Positions 38,635-47,932 of a stretch of DNA of 64,000 bases are shown piece by piece; positions within the stretch are counted from its first letter, which is position 1; every line of letters begins with the position of its first letter. The DNA lies in the NCBI RefSeq assembly GCF_000178835.2, contig NC_015275.1, positions 3,687,001 to 3,751,000 on the forward strand, read 5' to 3'. The notes below the pieces were generated by a model. It was not told the origin of the DNA, searched no databases, and saw only the letters and a program-made list of their open reading frames with translations. The DNA is from Cellulosilyticum lentocellum DSM 5427 (lineage in GTDB: Bacteria; Bacillota; Clostridia; Lachnospirales; Cellulosilyticaceae). The position numbers and the translations under genes are program-made.

Positions 38635-39558
38635 TTATTCATTATTAATTATTAATTGTTCTTTAGCTGTTTCCGATTTTTCACTTCTCACATGCATATA
38701 CTCAGCTGTTATTACAGCAGCCAAAATCAGAGTAGCTCCTATAATCATTTGAAGTGTTAATGCTTCTTTTAAAATAAGTACAGATAATGCTGTCCCAAAT
38801 ACAGATTCCATACATAAAATAATAGCTGCTCTTGAAGCTGAAGTATATTTTTGCCCTATCGTTTGGCAAAGAAACGCACAAAAGCTACTAAATACACCTA
38901 AATAAACAACAGGTATAGCCATTTCCATAGTAATGGCCTTAGGCGGCTCTTCAAATAATAAGGCACAAATAAAGCCTAAAACGCAGCAAGTAATCATTTG
39001 TAAAATAGCTAATACAATGGCATCCATTTTATCTGCATACTGACCTAATACAGTAATGTGAGCTGCGAAAAATACGGCACATAAAATGCCTAAAAGCTCT
39101 CCAACACCAATGCTAAAACCTGCTTCTTGATTTAAATTTAAAAAACCAAAGCCAACTACAGCAATTAATCCTGCTATAAGGTTGTATTTTTTAATATGTT
39201 GTTTAAATACAACAAAAGTAAGAAAAGGAACAATAATAACATTTAATGCAGTTAAAAAGGATAATTTTCCTACACTAATATAAAGAGCTCCCACTGTTTG
39301 AAAGGTAAAACCTAAAAATAAAAAGGTACCAATCATACAGCCAGGTAAGAGGTCCTCTTTTTTAATCGCTTTAAATTTCTTCCAAAATAATATAATCATC
39401 AAAACACTTGCGATAGCAAAACGAATCGCTATCATATAAAAAGGTGATAAGGTATCTAGAGATTTAGATACACCTATAAACCCTCCACCCCATACAATTG
39501 CTGTTATTAAAAGGAGTAAATCTCCTATGCCTTTAGGTATATTCTTTGTATTAGTCAT
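38635..39558 (-). CDS. EamA/DMT family transporter
   Basis: This 307-residue protein has ten hydrophobic segments arranged as two EamA repeats (starting GDLLLLITAIVWGGGFIGVS and about residue 150). It is typical of drug/metabolite exporters such as YtfF/RhaT-like proteins; the substrate is not predictable. The C-terminal end is charged and cytoplasmic. A stop-rich gap separates it from the queT leader. The ATG is preceded by GGAGGATGACAGGCG. Confidence 0.9.
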   Translation of the reverse strand: MTNTKNIPKGIGDLLLLITAIVWGGGFIGVSKSLDTLSPFYMIAIRFAIASVLMIILFWKKFKAIKKEDLLPGCMIGTFLFLGFTFQTVGALYISVGKLSFLTALNVIIVPFLTFVVFKQHIKKYNLIAGLIAVVGFGFLNLNQEAGFSIGVGELLGILCAVFFAAHITVLGQYADKMDAIVLAILQMITCCVLGFICALLFEEPPKAITMEMAIPVVYLGVFSSFCAFLCQTIGQKYTSASRAAIILCMESVFGTALSVLILKEALTLQMIIGATLILAAVITAEYMHVRSEKSETAKEQLIINNE

Positions 39559-39798
39559 CGCCTGTCATCCTCCATTATTTATGTACATATACTTAAATAA
39601 TATAATTCATTTACTTTATTTATAAAAGTTTTATTTTTCAATTTTTGTGCATTCTCCATATTATTGTCGTTTTTTTACATATTATGTCGTGTATTTTTTT
39701 ACCATTTATATAATTCGCACTAAAACCCTCACTTATTTTGATGTTATTTTAAATTATTCTCAACCTTATGATATAATATTTTAAAAGGGGTGATTAAT

Positions 39799-41553
39799 AT
39801 GAATCATTTTAAACTTTCTCAGTTAAAGCTAAGCCGCAAACTTATGCTCATGTTTGTGCTAGTTAGCTTAATTCCGATGGTACTCATGGGGATATTCTCT
39901 ACTTCTAGTGCCAAACAATCGCTTACCGACCTTCAGGAACTTTTACTTAATAAGCAACTCAGTACTAATATTCAAGTAGCAAACCGTTATTTATATAATG
40001 CTTATGGAGATATTGCTCTTAAGGATAATGTTCTAGTTACTTCTTCTGGTGAGCCTATTACGTCTGAAGATGAAATGATCGAAACTTTAGGAGAAGACTT
40101 AGATGTATATGCTACTTTATTTGTCAAAAATAGTGAAGGTTTCATGCGAGTAAATACTAATGTATTAAATGAGCAAGGTGAAAAAGCAATCAATACCTAT
40201 TTAGATACTTCTAGTGCTGCTTATAGTACAGTGAATAGTGGTGAAGAATATGTCGGCTATGCAAAGATATTAGATGAGAATTACTTTACTATTTATGAAC
40301 CTCTAAAAGATTCTAATGGTACTATAATTGGTATCCTTTTTCTAGGTGTTGCAACTAAAGATTCTTTGGCTGTCATTAGCAGTAGTATCCAATCTTCTAC
40401 TTTATCCATTGCTATCGGTATTATATTTACCTGTTTATTAGGTCTTATTATTGCAATTCTTCTATCTAGATCTATTACAAAACCTATTCAAATTGTCATT
40501 AATCATGCTAAGAAAATTGCTAGTTATGAAATTGGCGAAAGCTTACCTGATACATATATCACACGCCCAGATGAAGTCGGTGATTTAGCACGGGCAACAA
40601 TAGATATTCAAGATAACCTAAAAAATATGGTTCAAGAAATTAAAGGTGTTTCTAAAATGGTAGCTGACTCTTCTACTCAGCTTAGTGTCAACTCTTCTGA
40701 AACCTCTGTTGCTACTGATGAAATTGCACGTTCTACTACAGAAATTGCTCAAGGTGCTTCAGACCAAGCTAGTAGCACCACTGAAGGTTTAAATAAACTT
40801 AAAGATTTAGGAGATTTATTGGACCAAGATAGCCACAGTGTTGATGCTCTTAATGAACTCTCTGAAAAGATTTCTGCCCTTACTACTACTGGCTTAAGTA
40901 TTATTGAAACCCTGACTGCTAAGACTAGCGAAAGTAATGCTCATGTTTCCGATGTATATGCTAGCATCATGAAAACTAACGAAAGCTCTTCTCAGATTGG
41001 TGAAGTTAGTAATTTAATTACCAGTATTTCTTCTCAGACGAATTTACTAGCCCTTAATGCTTCGATTGAAGCAGCCAGAGCTGGTGAACACGGCCGCGGC
41101 TTTGCTGTAGTTGCTGAAGAAATTCGTAAATTAGCAGAACAAACAGCTGCCTCTACAAAAATGATTGATGCCTTGGTAGTCACTCTTCAAGCTGATGCTA
41201 GTAATGCTGTAGCCACTACTAGCAAAGTAAAAGAAACCCTGGCTATTCAATCAGAAAGTGTTATCACTACAGAAACTAAATATAAAGAAATCGCTAATGC
41301 CATTCAGGAATCTACAAAAATGGCTGAACTCCTACATCATTCTAGCGAGCTACTAACTACTAAGAAAAATGAACTTTATGAAACCATGCATGATCTAGCT
41401 TTGGTAGCTCAATCTAATGCCGCTGCCACTGAGGAAGCATCTGCCTGTATAGAAGAACAATCTGCTTCTATTCTAGAATTACTTAACTCTAGTAAGACCC
41501 TAGCTGAACTTTCTCACTCTCTCCATAAATTAATTGAACGATTCAAACTTTAA
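39799..41553 (+). CDS. Methyl-accepting chemotaxis protein (Cache sensor)
   Basis: This 584-residue receptor has one membrane span at about 14-34, an extracellular Cache_3/Cache_2-type sensor (about 40-195; [20 protein letters not shown] ... [13 protein letters not shown]-like), a second span (about 198-222), a HAMP domain (about 223-280) and a complete signalling coiled coil. The tip is canonical: [20 protein letters not shown] then [16 protein letters not shown]. It should signal to CheA/CheW. The ATG at 39,799 has AAAGGGGTGATTAAT before it; a GTG nine bases earlier lies inside that site. A terminator follows. No other chemotaxis gene is in the window. Confidence 0.95.
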   Translation: MNHFKLSQLKLSRKLMLMFVLVSLIPMVLMGIFSTSSAKQSLTDLQELLLNKQLSTNIQVANRYLYNAYGDIALKDNVLVTSSGEPITSEDEMIETLGEDLDVYATLFVKNSEGFMRVNTNVLNEQGEKAINTYLDTSSAAYSTVNSGEEYVGYAKILDENYFTIYEPLKDSNGTIIGILFLGVATKDSLAVISSSIQSSTLSIAIGIIFTCLLGLIIAILLSRSITKPIQIVINHAKKIASYEIGESLPDTYITRPDEVGDLARATIDIQDNLKNMVQEIKGVSKMVADSSTQLSVNSSETSVATDEIARSTTEIAQGASDQASSTTEGLNKLKDLGDLLDQDSHSVDALNELSEKISALTTTGLSIIETLTAKTSESNAHVSDVYASIMKTNESSSQIGEVSNLITSISSQTNLLALNASIEAARAGEHGRGFAVVAEEIRKLAEQTAASTKMIDALVVTLQADASNAVATTSKVKETLAIQSESVITTETKYKEIANAIQESTKMAELLHHSSELLTTKKNELYETMHDLALVAQSNAAATEEASACIEEQSASILELLNSSKTLAELSHSLHKLIERFKL

Positions 41554-41560
41554 ATCAAGA

Positions 41561-41583
41561 GCTGTTGCATTAAGTGCAACAGC
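41561..41583 (+). terminator. Terminator after the chemoreceptor gene
   Basis: GCTGTTGCA/TGCAACAGC with a short TTAAG loop, then TTCTTTCTTTT. It starts seven bases after the stop. Confidence 0.8.
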
Positions 41584-41723
41584 TTCTTTCTTTTCCTCCA
41601 TATATCTATCTCATACCATTTAGTACAAAAAATCCTACATTATGTCGTAGAGTACTTTAAATTCATTTAATTTATGGCAATATTAAATCACAATCATCAA
41701 CTTATTACATAGGAGGAAAAAAT

Positions 41724-43871
41724 ATGAATAAAAAAGCAAAAAAACTGGGATTATTCACTGCTGCTCTATTAACTGCTACTAGTTCCATGCCTCTTAGCTT
41801 ATATACCAATATCAATCCTACCAATATTTATGCTTCTACCTTAAGTGACACTTCTTTTAATTTCGACTTTGAAACAGATGAAGAAGGTTGGGGGCCTAGA
41901 GGCGATGAAACAGTTGCTATTGCTACAGATGCAGCTTACAAAGGTAGTCAAAGCTTAAAGGTTACTAGTAGAAAAAGTAGTTGGAATGGACCTTCTTGCA
42001 ATATTACTAGTCTTCTTCAGGAAGGAAAAACCTATCGCTTCTCAGCTTGGGTTATGTACAATGATACCACTGCTAGTAATACCCAAACCCTAACACTATC
42101 ACTAGCTTGTACACCTACAGGCAGCAGCGAAACTTATAAGAATATTGTTTCTAAAAGTGCCACAAAAGGTAACTGGACATTATTAGAGGGTACCTATACT
42201 TACACAGGTGGTATGGATGCTGTTAAACTCTATGTTGAAGGCGGTACCATGGATTTCTATATAGATAATGTTACTGTCCAGGCCTTAGAGGATGCTAAGA
42301 TTGAAACAGATATTCCTTCTATTAAAGAAGCTTATAATAGTTATTTTAAATTTGGTACTGCTATTACTGCTAATACTTTAAGCCAATCTAACAAAGATTT
42401 AATCTTAAAGCATTTTGATAGTTTAACTTGTGGCAATGAAATGAAACCTGATGCCATTTTGGACCACGGGGCAACGGTTGCTTATATGGAAGCTACTGGA
42501 GATCAAACTTCTCCTCAAATTTCCTTAACTCAAGCTGCTCCTATTCTTAACTTTGCAAGAGATAATCATATTCCAATGCGTGGTCACGTTCTCGTTTGGC
42601 ATGCACAAACACCTCGTTGGTTCTTTGCTGAGAACTACTCTACTAATAGCAATGCCCCTTTAGTATCTAAAGAGGTTATGCTTCAGAGATTAGAAAATTA
42701 TATTAAAACTGTATTTGAAACATTAGAAGCTAAATATCCAGATATAGAGTTCTATAGTTGGGACGTTGTTAATGAAGCCATTGACCCAAGTACCTCTAAC
42801 GGTTATAGAAATCCTGGTACTGTAGCTAGTACCACTACTTCTTTATGGATGCAGGTAATAGGTGAAGACTTTATTCCAAAAGCTTTTGAATATGCTCGTA
42901 AATACGCGCCTAGCGGCACTTTATTAGCTTACAATGACTATAACGAGTGTGAATCTGGTAAAAGTAAGTATATTTATGAACTCTGCAAAAAACTAGTTGC
43001 TAATGGTACCTTAGATGTGATTGGTATGCAACAACATAATAATATGTATAGTCCAAGTGTAAGTGAATTTGAAACAGCTGTAAGAAAATATGCTTCTTTA
43101 GGTGTTAAAATAGAAGTTACTGAATTAGACATTACAACAACAGACCTTTCTACCTCTGGCTTTACAGCTCAAGGCACAAGATATAAAGCCTTTATGGATG
43201 TGCTTAAAAAGCTAAAGAAAGAAGGCATAGATATTAATGCCGCTGTTGTTTGGGGTACAATAGATTCCGAATCTTGGAGAAGTAGTCAAGCACCACTTTT
43301 ATTCGATGCTAACTTCAAAGCAAAACCTGCTTTTTGGGGTGTTATAGGTGATACCACACCAGTGGATCCTGTGGATCCAGTAGACCCTGTAGACCCTGTA
43401 GATCCTGTAGACCCTGTAGATCCTGTAGACCCTGTAGATCCTGTAGACCCTGTAGACCCTGTGGATCCTAGTGAAACAGTTGTTCCAATAGTTACCGTTA
43501 AAAATCAAATCGGTGGCTCTATTGCTCAACAATATACTGTTACAGCAAGTGGTACTGCACCTCTTGATTTATCATTACTTAAGATTCGCTATTACTATAC
43601 AAAAGATGGTAATACGCCTCAATCTTTCTGGTGTGATACTGCTGGCATTACCTTGAATAAAGCTCCTTGGTATGTGAATTATACATCTTCCGTTAAAGGA
43701 ACCTTTAATGATGGGTATCTTGAAATTAGCTTTAAGGATGCCGTCACCCTCTCCCCTTCTGAGGCTGGCTTAAAATTTGATATTCGCTTTAACCAACAAG
43801 ATTGGTCAAGCTATACCAATTTTAAGGCTGGTGCTATAGAAATTGTTTATGACGGCATAACTATAAAGTAG
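41724..43871 (+). CDS. Secreted endo-1,4-beta-xylanase, CBM22-GH10-CBM3
   Basis: This 715-residue protein has a signal peptide (MNKKAKKLGLFTAALLTATS, cleavage near 38), a CBM22/CBM4_9-type module (about 45-185; FDFETDEEGWGPRG, VKLYVEGGTMDFYIDNVTV) and a GH10 catalytic domain (about 195-545). The acid/base is Glu351 in WDVVNEAID and the nucleophile is Glu467 in EVTELDI; GHVLVWHAQTPRWF is also conserved. A VDP repeat linker (about 547-583) and a C-terminal CBM3 (about 585-715) follow. It cleaves xylan while bound to cellulose. No dockerin is present, so it is a free enzyme. AGGAGGAAAAAAT precedes the ATG; a terminator follows. Confidence 0.97.
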   Translation: MNKKAKKLGLFTAALLTATSSMPLSLYTNINPTNIYASTLSDTSFNFDFETDEEGWGPRGDETVAIATDAAYKGSQSLKVTSRKSSWNGPSCNITSLLQEGKTYRFSAWVMYNDTTASNTQTLTLSLACTPTGSSETYKNIVSKSATKGNWTLLEGTYTYTGGMDAVKLYVEGGTMDFYIDNVTVQALEDAKIETDIPSIKEAYNSYFKFGTAITANTLSQSNKDLILKHFDSLTCGNEMKPDAILDHGATVAYMEATGDQTSPQISLTQAAPILNFARDNHIPMRGHVLVWHAQTPRWFFAENYSTNSNAPLVSKEVMLQRLENYIKTVFETLEAKYPDIEFYSWDVVNEAIDPSTSNGYRNPGTVASTTTSLWMQVIGEDFIPKAFEYARKYAPSGTLLAYNDYNECESGKSKYIYELCKKLVANGTLDVIGMQQHNNMYSPSVSEFETAVRKYASLGVKIEVTELDITTTDLSTSGFTAQGTRYKAFMDVLKKLKKEGIDINAAVVWGTIDSESWRSSQAPLLFDANFKAKPAFWGVIGDTTPVDPVDPVDPVDPVDPVDPVDPVDPVDPVDPVDPVDPSETVVPIVTVKNQIGGSIAQQYTVTASGTAPLDLSLLKIRYYYTKDGNTPQSFWCDTAGITLNKAPWYVNYTSSVKGTFNDGYLEISFKDAVTLSPSEAGLKFDIRFNQQDWSSYTNFKAGAIEIVYDGITIK
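43363..43470 (+). repeat. Tandem 9-base VDP coding repeat (linker)
   Basis: About eleven units of GT(G/A)GA(T/C)CC(T/A) encode Val-Asp-Pro between GH10 and CBM3. The repeat is prone to copy-number change. The opposite strand gives a Tyr/Arg-rich frame that is an artefact. Confidence 0.9.
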
Positions 43872-43900
43872 TAGGTCCCCCTTGCCACGTTCCTACTAAA

Positions 43901-43955
43901 AATAAAATAGCCGGCTGACTTAGTGTTCATCACTAAGTCAGCCGGCTATTTTATT
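43901..43955. terminator. Bidirectional terminator
   Basis: A perfect 25-bp stem (AATAAAATAGCCGGCTGAC...) with loop TTCAT lies between the convergent xylanase and DUF6483-like genes. It overlaps the last two bases of the latter. Confidence 0.9.
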
Positions 43956-44310
43956 AATTTAGAGGTACACCATAGTGGCTAGCCACATCTTTCAAACCTT
44001 GTAAGATTTCATCCTTCCCATAATCATGTTCCTCTAAAAATGCTTCATCTAATTTATTTAACTGATTATAAAAATCCACCATTAATGCTAAGTAACGTAA
44101 ATCAGCAGTATTCATATGTTCATAAAGTATATTTTCAGCCTCATTGATCTCCCCCTTACCTACCATCTCTTTAAGGCGTAGATAAAGTTCATCCGTAAGT
44201 GTTTCTTCCTCTTCTGCTTCATAAACAACAGTTTCTTTATTAAAAAATATCTTAGCTATCGCTCTTGCTAAACCTTCTATTTGAGTTAAAATATAATCGT
44301 TTTTTAACAC
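43954..44310 (-). CDS. DUF6483-like small helical protein
   Basis: This 118-residue acidic, all-helical soluble protein (MLKNDYILTQIEGLARAIAK; ENILYEHMNTADLRYLALMV) resembles clostridial DUF6483 proteins, whose function is unknown. AGGAAGTGTTTAAACC precedes the start. It ends inside the terminator stem. It stands alone downstream of cobS with a gap of 63 bases, so co-transcription is possible but not shown. Confidence 0.65.
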   Translation of the reverse strand: MLKNDYILTQIEGLARAIAKIFFNKETVVYEAEEEETLTDELYLRLKEMVGKGEINEAENILYEHMNTADLRYLALMVDFYNQLNKLDEAFLEEHDYGKDEILQGLKDVASHYGVPLN

Positions 44311-44373
44311 GGTTTAAACACTTCCTTTAGTATTTTTTCTAACATTCTATACTACTTGTTTTATTGTTTCAAG

Positions 44374-45144
44374 TTAAAAGCTGATATATGTTACATATAT
44401 TAAGACTAGATAACCTAATTCTGCTAATTCGCAAATGCAGCCTAGAATGTCACCTGTTATGCCATCAATCTTCTTGTATATTGAGCGAACAAATAACCTA
44501 ACAGCTATTATAAGAAGTAACACACTTCCTAACTGCATCAAGATGCTTGGCAGCGTTAGTTCTCCTACTATAAATATGACTATTCCTATAATGCCTAACA
44601 TAATGAGGATTGTTCCTATTAAATATGGTGTACTTACTTTACCGATAAAGAGATTACCCATGCCTTTTTCTCTAGGAGTCTTTGTTTTATAACAAGCTAT
44701 TACTTGCATGCTGCGAGCCACAACTGGCATGAGTAAAATAACCCAGAGCAGGCCTTGTTCTAGCAAGGTATATATAAAGCCTGCTTTAAGCAATAAAACA
44801 AGTAAAATGGCTAGAAGGGCATTGGTTCCTAGTCTTGAATCTTTCATAATCTCCAACATACGTTCTTTGTCTCTGTAGCTATAAAGGCCATCAAAGGTAT
44901 CACCTAATCCATCTAAATGGAGTCCCCCTGTTAAGATGACTTCACCTATTAAAATGATGATAGTTGCAATATACGTATTAAATACCTCTTGGCTCACTAT
45001 TCCCATAGCATAATAGAACAAACCTAAAACTAAGCCTACTACGGGAAAATAAATCATACTTTTATGAAACTCTTCATCTATCCCTGTATCCACTGGTATA
45101 GGAAGCCTCGTCATAAACTGCATAATACCTATTAATCTTTTCAT
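44374..45144 (-). CDS. cobS: Adenosylcobinamide-GDP ribazoletransferase (cobalamin synthase)
   Basis: This 256-residue membrane enzyme joins adenosylcobinamide-GDP and alpha-ribazole (phosphate), the last assembly step of the lower loop. Motifs are MQFMTRLPIPV at the N-terminus and GGLHLDGLGDTFDGL (about 75), with several hydrophobic segments. The ATG at 45,144 follows GGGAGAAAAA and matches the family start; an ATG four codons earlier overlaps the cobU stop as TAATG. Translation is coupled to cobU. Confidence 0.95.
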   Translation of the reverse strand: MKRLIGIMQFMTRLPIPVDTGIDEEFHKSMIYFPVVGLVLGLFYYAMGIVSQEVFNTYIATIIILIGEVILTGGLHLDGLGDTFDGLYSYRDKERMLEIMKDSRLGTNALLAILLVLLLKAGFIYTLLEQGLLWVILLMPVVARSMQVIACYKTKTPREKGMGNLFIGKVSTPYLIGTILIMLGIIGIVIFIVGELTLPSILMQLGSVLLLIIAVRLFVRSIYKKIDGITGDILGCICELAELGYLVLIYVTYISF

Positions 45145-45155
45145 TTTTTCTCCCA

Positions 45156-45716
45156 TTACCCTTTGATTTTCATAGGAATGCCACTTATTACAAAATAAAC
45201 TTCGTCGCTTGCTTTTGCAATTAGCTGATTCATACGTCCAATAATATCTGTGTAGATTCTAGTAAGTCTATTACCAGCTACTGGAGATAACCCTATTTCA
45301 TTAGTTACTAAAACAAAATAAAGCTCTGTTTCTTTAACTGCTTCTAGAAGCTTTATAAACGCTTCCTTAATCATTTGTTCTAACTGATTGACCTCTTCTT
45401 CTGAAAGCTGATCATAATCTAGGTGTTCTTTAAACATAAGGTTATTCACCATCAGCGTCACACAATCTAAAATAACTGTTTGATACTCCTTGGCAATCTC
45501 CTCTATTTGTCCTGCTATATTTTCATATATTTCATAAGTTGTCCACTCACTAGGACGCATTTCCTGATGCTTTCTTACACGCTCTTTCATTTCTTCATCA
45601 AAAGGAATACTTGTTGCGATATAAGCTGTTTGATTATTTTGTGCTTTGCAAAGTGCCTCTGCATAACTACTTTTCCCAGACCTAGCACCACCTGTTACAA
45701 GAATTATTTTGCTCAT
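45156..45716 (-). CDS. cobU: Adenosylcobinamide kinase / adenosylcobinamide-phosphate guanylyltransferase
   Basis: This 186-residue cytoplasmic protein has P-loop VTGGARSGKSSYAE, HQEMRPSEWTTYE (region of the guanylated His), VILDCVTLMVNNL and VTNEIGLSPVAGNRLTRIYT. It activates adenosylcobinamide to the GDP form used by CobS. It overlaps or adjoins cobS and follows cobT after 105 bases. GAAAGAGGTT precedes the ATG. Confidence 0.95.
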   Translation of the reverse strand: MSKIILVTGGARSGKSSYAEALCKAQNNQTAYIATSIPFDEEMKERVRKHQEMRPSEWTTYEIYENIAGQIEEIAKEYQTVILDCVTLMVNNLMFKEHLDYDQLSEEEVNQLEQMIKEAFIKLLEAVKETELYFVLVTNEIGLSPVAGNRLTRIYTDIIGRMNQLIAKASDEVYFVISGIPMKIKG

Positions 45717-45821
45717 TTTCTAACCTCTTTCTAACTGCATCTCTTTCCCACCATCTCTAGTCATTCTATCACTAAAACATAATAGGAATCCATATTTCTA
45801 TCACATGACAGTATTTTAACC

Positions 45822-46862
45822 TTAGCATTTACTAGCTGCTCTTGTTGCCATGTTTTCATATAAATAATTAGCTGTGTCTAGTAGAGGGAAAAGTAAGATT
45901 CCCCCTGAACCTTCTCCGAGTCTCATATCTAAATGTAAAATAGCTTTTAATCCTAATAACTCCAGTGCTTTTACTGTTCCTGGTTCTGCTGAATAATGGG
46001 ATGCAATCATATATGAAGCTGCTTCTTCATGAAGTTTTTTAGCCAAAAGTGCTGCGGCATAAGAAATAAAACCATCTAAAATGACTGGTACTCTATAAGC
46101 TGCTGCACCTAAAATAGCACCTGCCATAGCACCAATTTCAAAGCCTCCTACCTTCATTAGTACATCTATAGCATCCTCTTGATTTGGTGTATTAAGAGCA
46201 ATCGCTTCTCTAATAATATTAGCTTTATGTCCCACTTTTTCTGGTGTTAAACCTGCTCCTCTACCTGTCACTTCTTTAGGATCACAATTTGCAAATACAG
46301 AAATAATGGCACTCGAAGGTGTGGTATTAGCAATACCCATTTCTCCAATCGCTAATACTCTACTTCCTTCATCAATAGCCTTTGTTGCTACCTCTATACC
46401 TATTTCTATACTTTTTACCGCTTCTTCCCTACTCATGGCAGGGCCTTTATGGATATTTGAGGTACCTTTTCTAATTTTATAATCTAATACGCCTTCTAAT
46501 TTTTCTTCACAATTCACCCCAACATCTACTGCAATAACGTTTGCCTTCATATACTTTGCTAAAGTCCCCACTGCGCAAATGCCTGATGCAAAATTAGGAA
46601 TCTGCGCTTTTGTTATCCACTGGGGGTCTGCTGCTACGCCTTCTTCATAGACGCCATGATCTCCTGCAAAAGCCACTACAGTCTTTTTCTCCATATTAAA
46701 GCTTACGCTTTCATAAATACCAGCTAGCTGCACACATAAATTTTCCAGATAACCTAGGCTTCCTAAAGGTTTGCTTAAAAGGTCTATCTTTTGCTGTGCT
46801 CTATCCATTATATCTTTATTTAAAGGTTGAATTTGTTTTAAGGTTTCTTCTAAACGCGCCAT
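45822..46862 (-). CDS. cobT: Nicotinate-nucleotide--dimethylbenzimidazole phosphoribosyltransferase
   Basis: This 346-residue protein makes alpha-ribazole-5'-phosphate, the lower ligand. Motifs are the N-terminal LSKPLGSLGYLENL, VVAFAGDHGVYEEGVAA, GEMGIANTTPSSAI, the C-terminal SAEPGTVKALELLGL and MRLGEGSGGILLFPLL with the catalytic Glu. It is the first gene of the cobT-cobU-cobS group. No riboswitch is visible in the short gap upstream, which instead holds the terminator of the carbonic anhydrase gene. Confidence 0.96.
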   Translation of the reverse strand: MARLEETLKQIQPLNKDIMDRAQQKIDLLSKPLGSLGYLENLCVQLAGIYESVSFNMEKKTVVAFAGDHGVYEEGVAADPQWITKAQIPNFASGICAVGTLAKYMKANVIAVDVGVNCEEKLEGVLDYKIRKGTSNIHKGPAMSREEAVKSIEIGIEVATKAIDEGSRVLAIGEMGIANTTPSSAIISVFANCDPKEVTGRGAGLTPEKVGHKANIIREAIALNTPNQEDAIDVLMKVGGFEIGAMAGAILGAAAYRVPVILDGFISYAAALLAKKLHEEAASYMIASHYSAEPGTVKALELLGLKAILHLDMRLGEGSGGILLFPLLDTANYLYENMATRAASKC

Positions 46863-46951
46863 AATCTTATCTCTTTCTTTTATTTTTTACTTCTATAGAG
46901 TTCTAACTTAATTCATTAATATTTCTACACTCTTCGATATATAGTATAGCA

Positions 46952-46987
46952 TAAAAAAGCCTATTGAATTATGCAATAGACCCTTTT
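46952..46987 (-). terminator. Terminator after the carbonic anhydrase gene
   Basis: AAAAGCCTATTG pairs with CAATAGACCCTTTT across a loop of about 9 bases; moderately stable. Confidence 0.55.
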
Positions 46988-47015
46988 GTATGTATCAACT
47001 ACTTCTTATTGATTC

Positions 47016-47693
47016 TTAATCTAAGAAGGTTACTTTTCCATTTAAGTTATAATAGGCACCTATTACTTTGACTTTACCTTCTTCTATTAGCTCTTTAATT
47101 ACTGCATCTTCTTTAATCTGTTCTTCTACATCCTTTATGTTTTGATAAATAGCATCCTCTACAGAAGAGGCATTTGTTTCTGTGATACTAGGTGTAATCC
47201 TCTTAACAATATCTGCTATATGTCCTTCTACCTCTTGCTTTTTAACAACAGCATCGTAGGTTGCTGTTACCGCTCCACAGTTTTCATGCCCTAATACTAC
47301 TATCAATGGTGTCTCTAAATGTTCGGCGCCATACTCTATAGACCCTAAAGTCGTATCATCTAACACATTACCAGCTGTACGAATTTCAAAAAGTTCACCT
47401 AAACCTGCATTAAATAAATGAGTAGGTGTTACTCTAGAATCTGAACATCCCACGATTACGGCATAAGGGTCCTGTCCCTTAGTTAAAGTTTCTCTTCTTT
47501 CTGCATTAATATTCACTTGCCTAGATTCATTTTCATAAAATCTTTCGTTACCTGCTTTTAATAAAGCTAGCGCTTCATCTGATGTCTTAACTGTAGTTTC
47601 AACTGTTTGACTTTGAACGGCTGTACTATTATTTGAGCATCCTGCGAAGGTTACCATTATTAATAACGTAAATGTCACTGCAAACTTTTTCAT
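47016..47693 (-). CDS. Beta-class carbonic anhydrase, predicted lipoprotein
   Basis: This protein has 225 residues. Zinc ligands and the active site are visible: CSDSRVTPTHLF (Cys and Asp/Arg dyad) and GHENCGAV (His and Cys), with AGNVLDDTTLGSIEYGAEHL between them. The enzyme interconverts CO2 and bicarbonate. Unusually it begins with a lipoprotein signal, MKKFAVTFTLLIMVTFAGCS, with Cys at about 19, so it should sit outside the membrane. GGAGAACTTTAA precedes the start. It is transcribed away from the cyclophilin gene and separated from cobT by a hairpin, so it is not part of cobalamin synthesis. Confidence 0.9.
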   Translation of the reverse strand: MKKFAVTFTLLIMVTFAGCSNNSTAVQSQTVETTVKTSDEALALLKAGNERFYENESRQVNINAERRETLTKGQDPYAVIVGCSDSRVTPTHLFNAGLGELFEIRTAGNVLDDTTLGSIEYGAEHLETPLIVVLGHENCGAVTATYDAVVKKQEVEGHIADIVKRITPSITETNASSVEDAIYQNIKDVEEQIKEDAVIKELIEEGKVKVIGAYYNLNGKVTFLD

Positions 47694-47932
47694 TTAAAGT
47701 TCTCCTTTTCAGTATTTTCTGAAATATATTAGCACAGCCTTTTTCCTAAATCGCGTATTTTGTGTCGTCTAATCCTCTATATGTATTTACATTTTTTCCC
47801 TTAATTCTACATTTCTACTCCATATGTATTCAAATGATATCAAGCTGTACTTCATAAGTAGTCAAGCCTTAGAAAATAATGCTATAATGAATTCATTAAG
47901 TACTTACACTTTAAAAGGAGGAATCTTTGTAG

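Noticed and set aside
43299-43532. Tyr/Arg-rich minus-strand frame
   Set aside because: Reverse reading of the VDP repeat in the xylanase linker.
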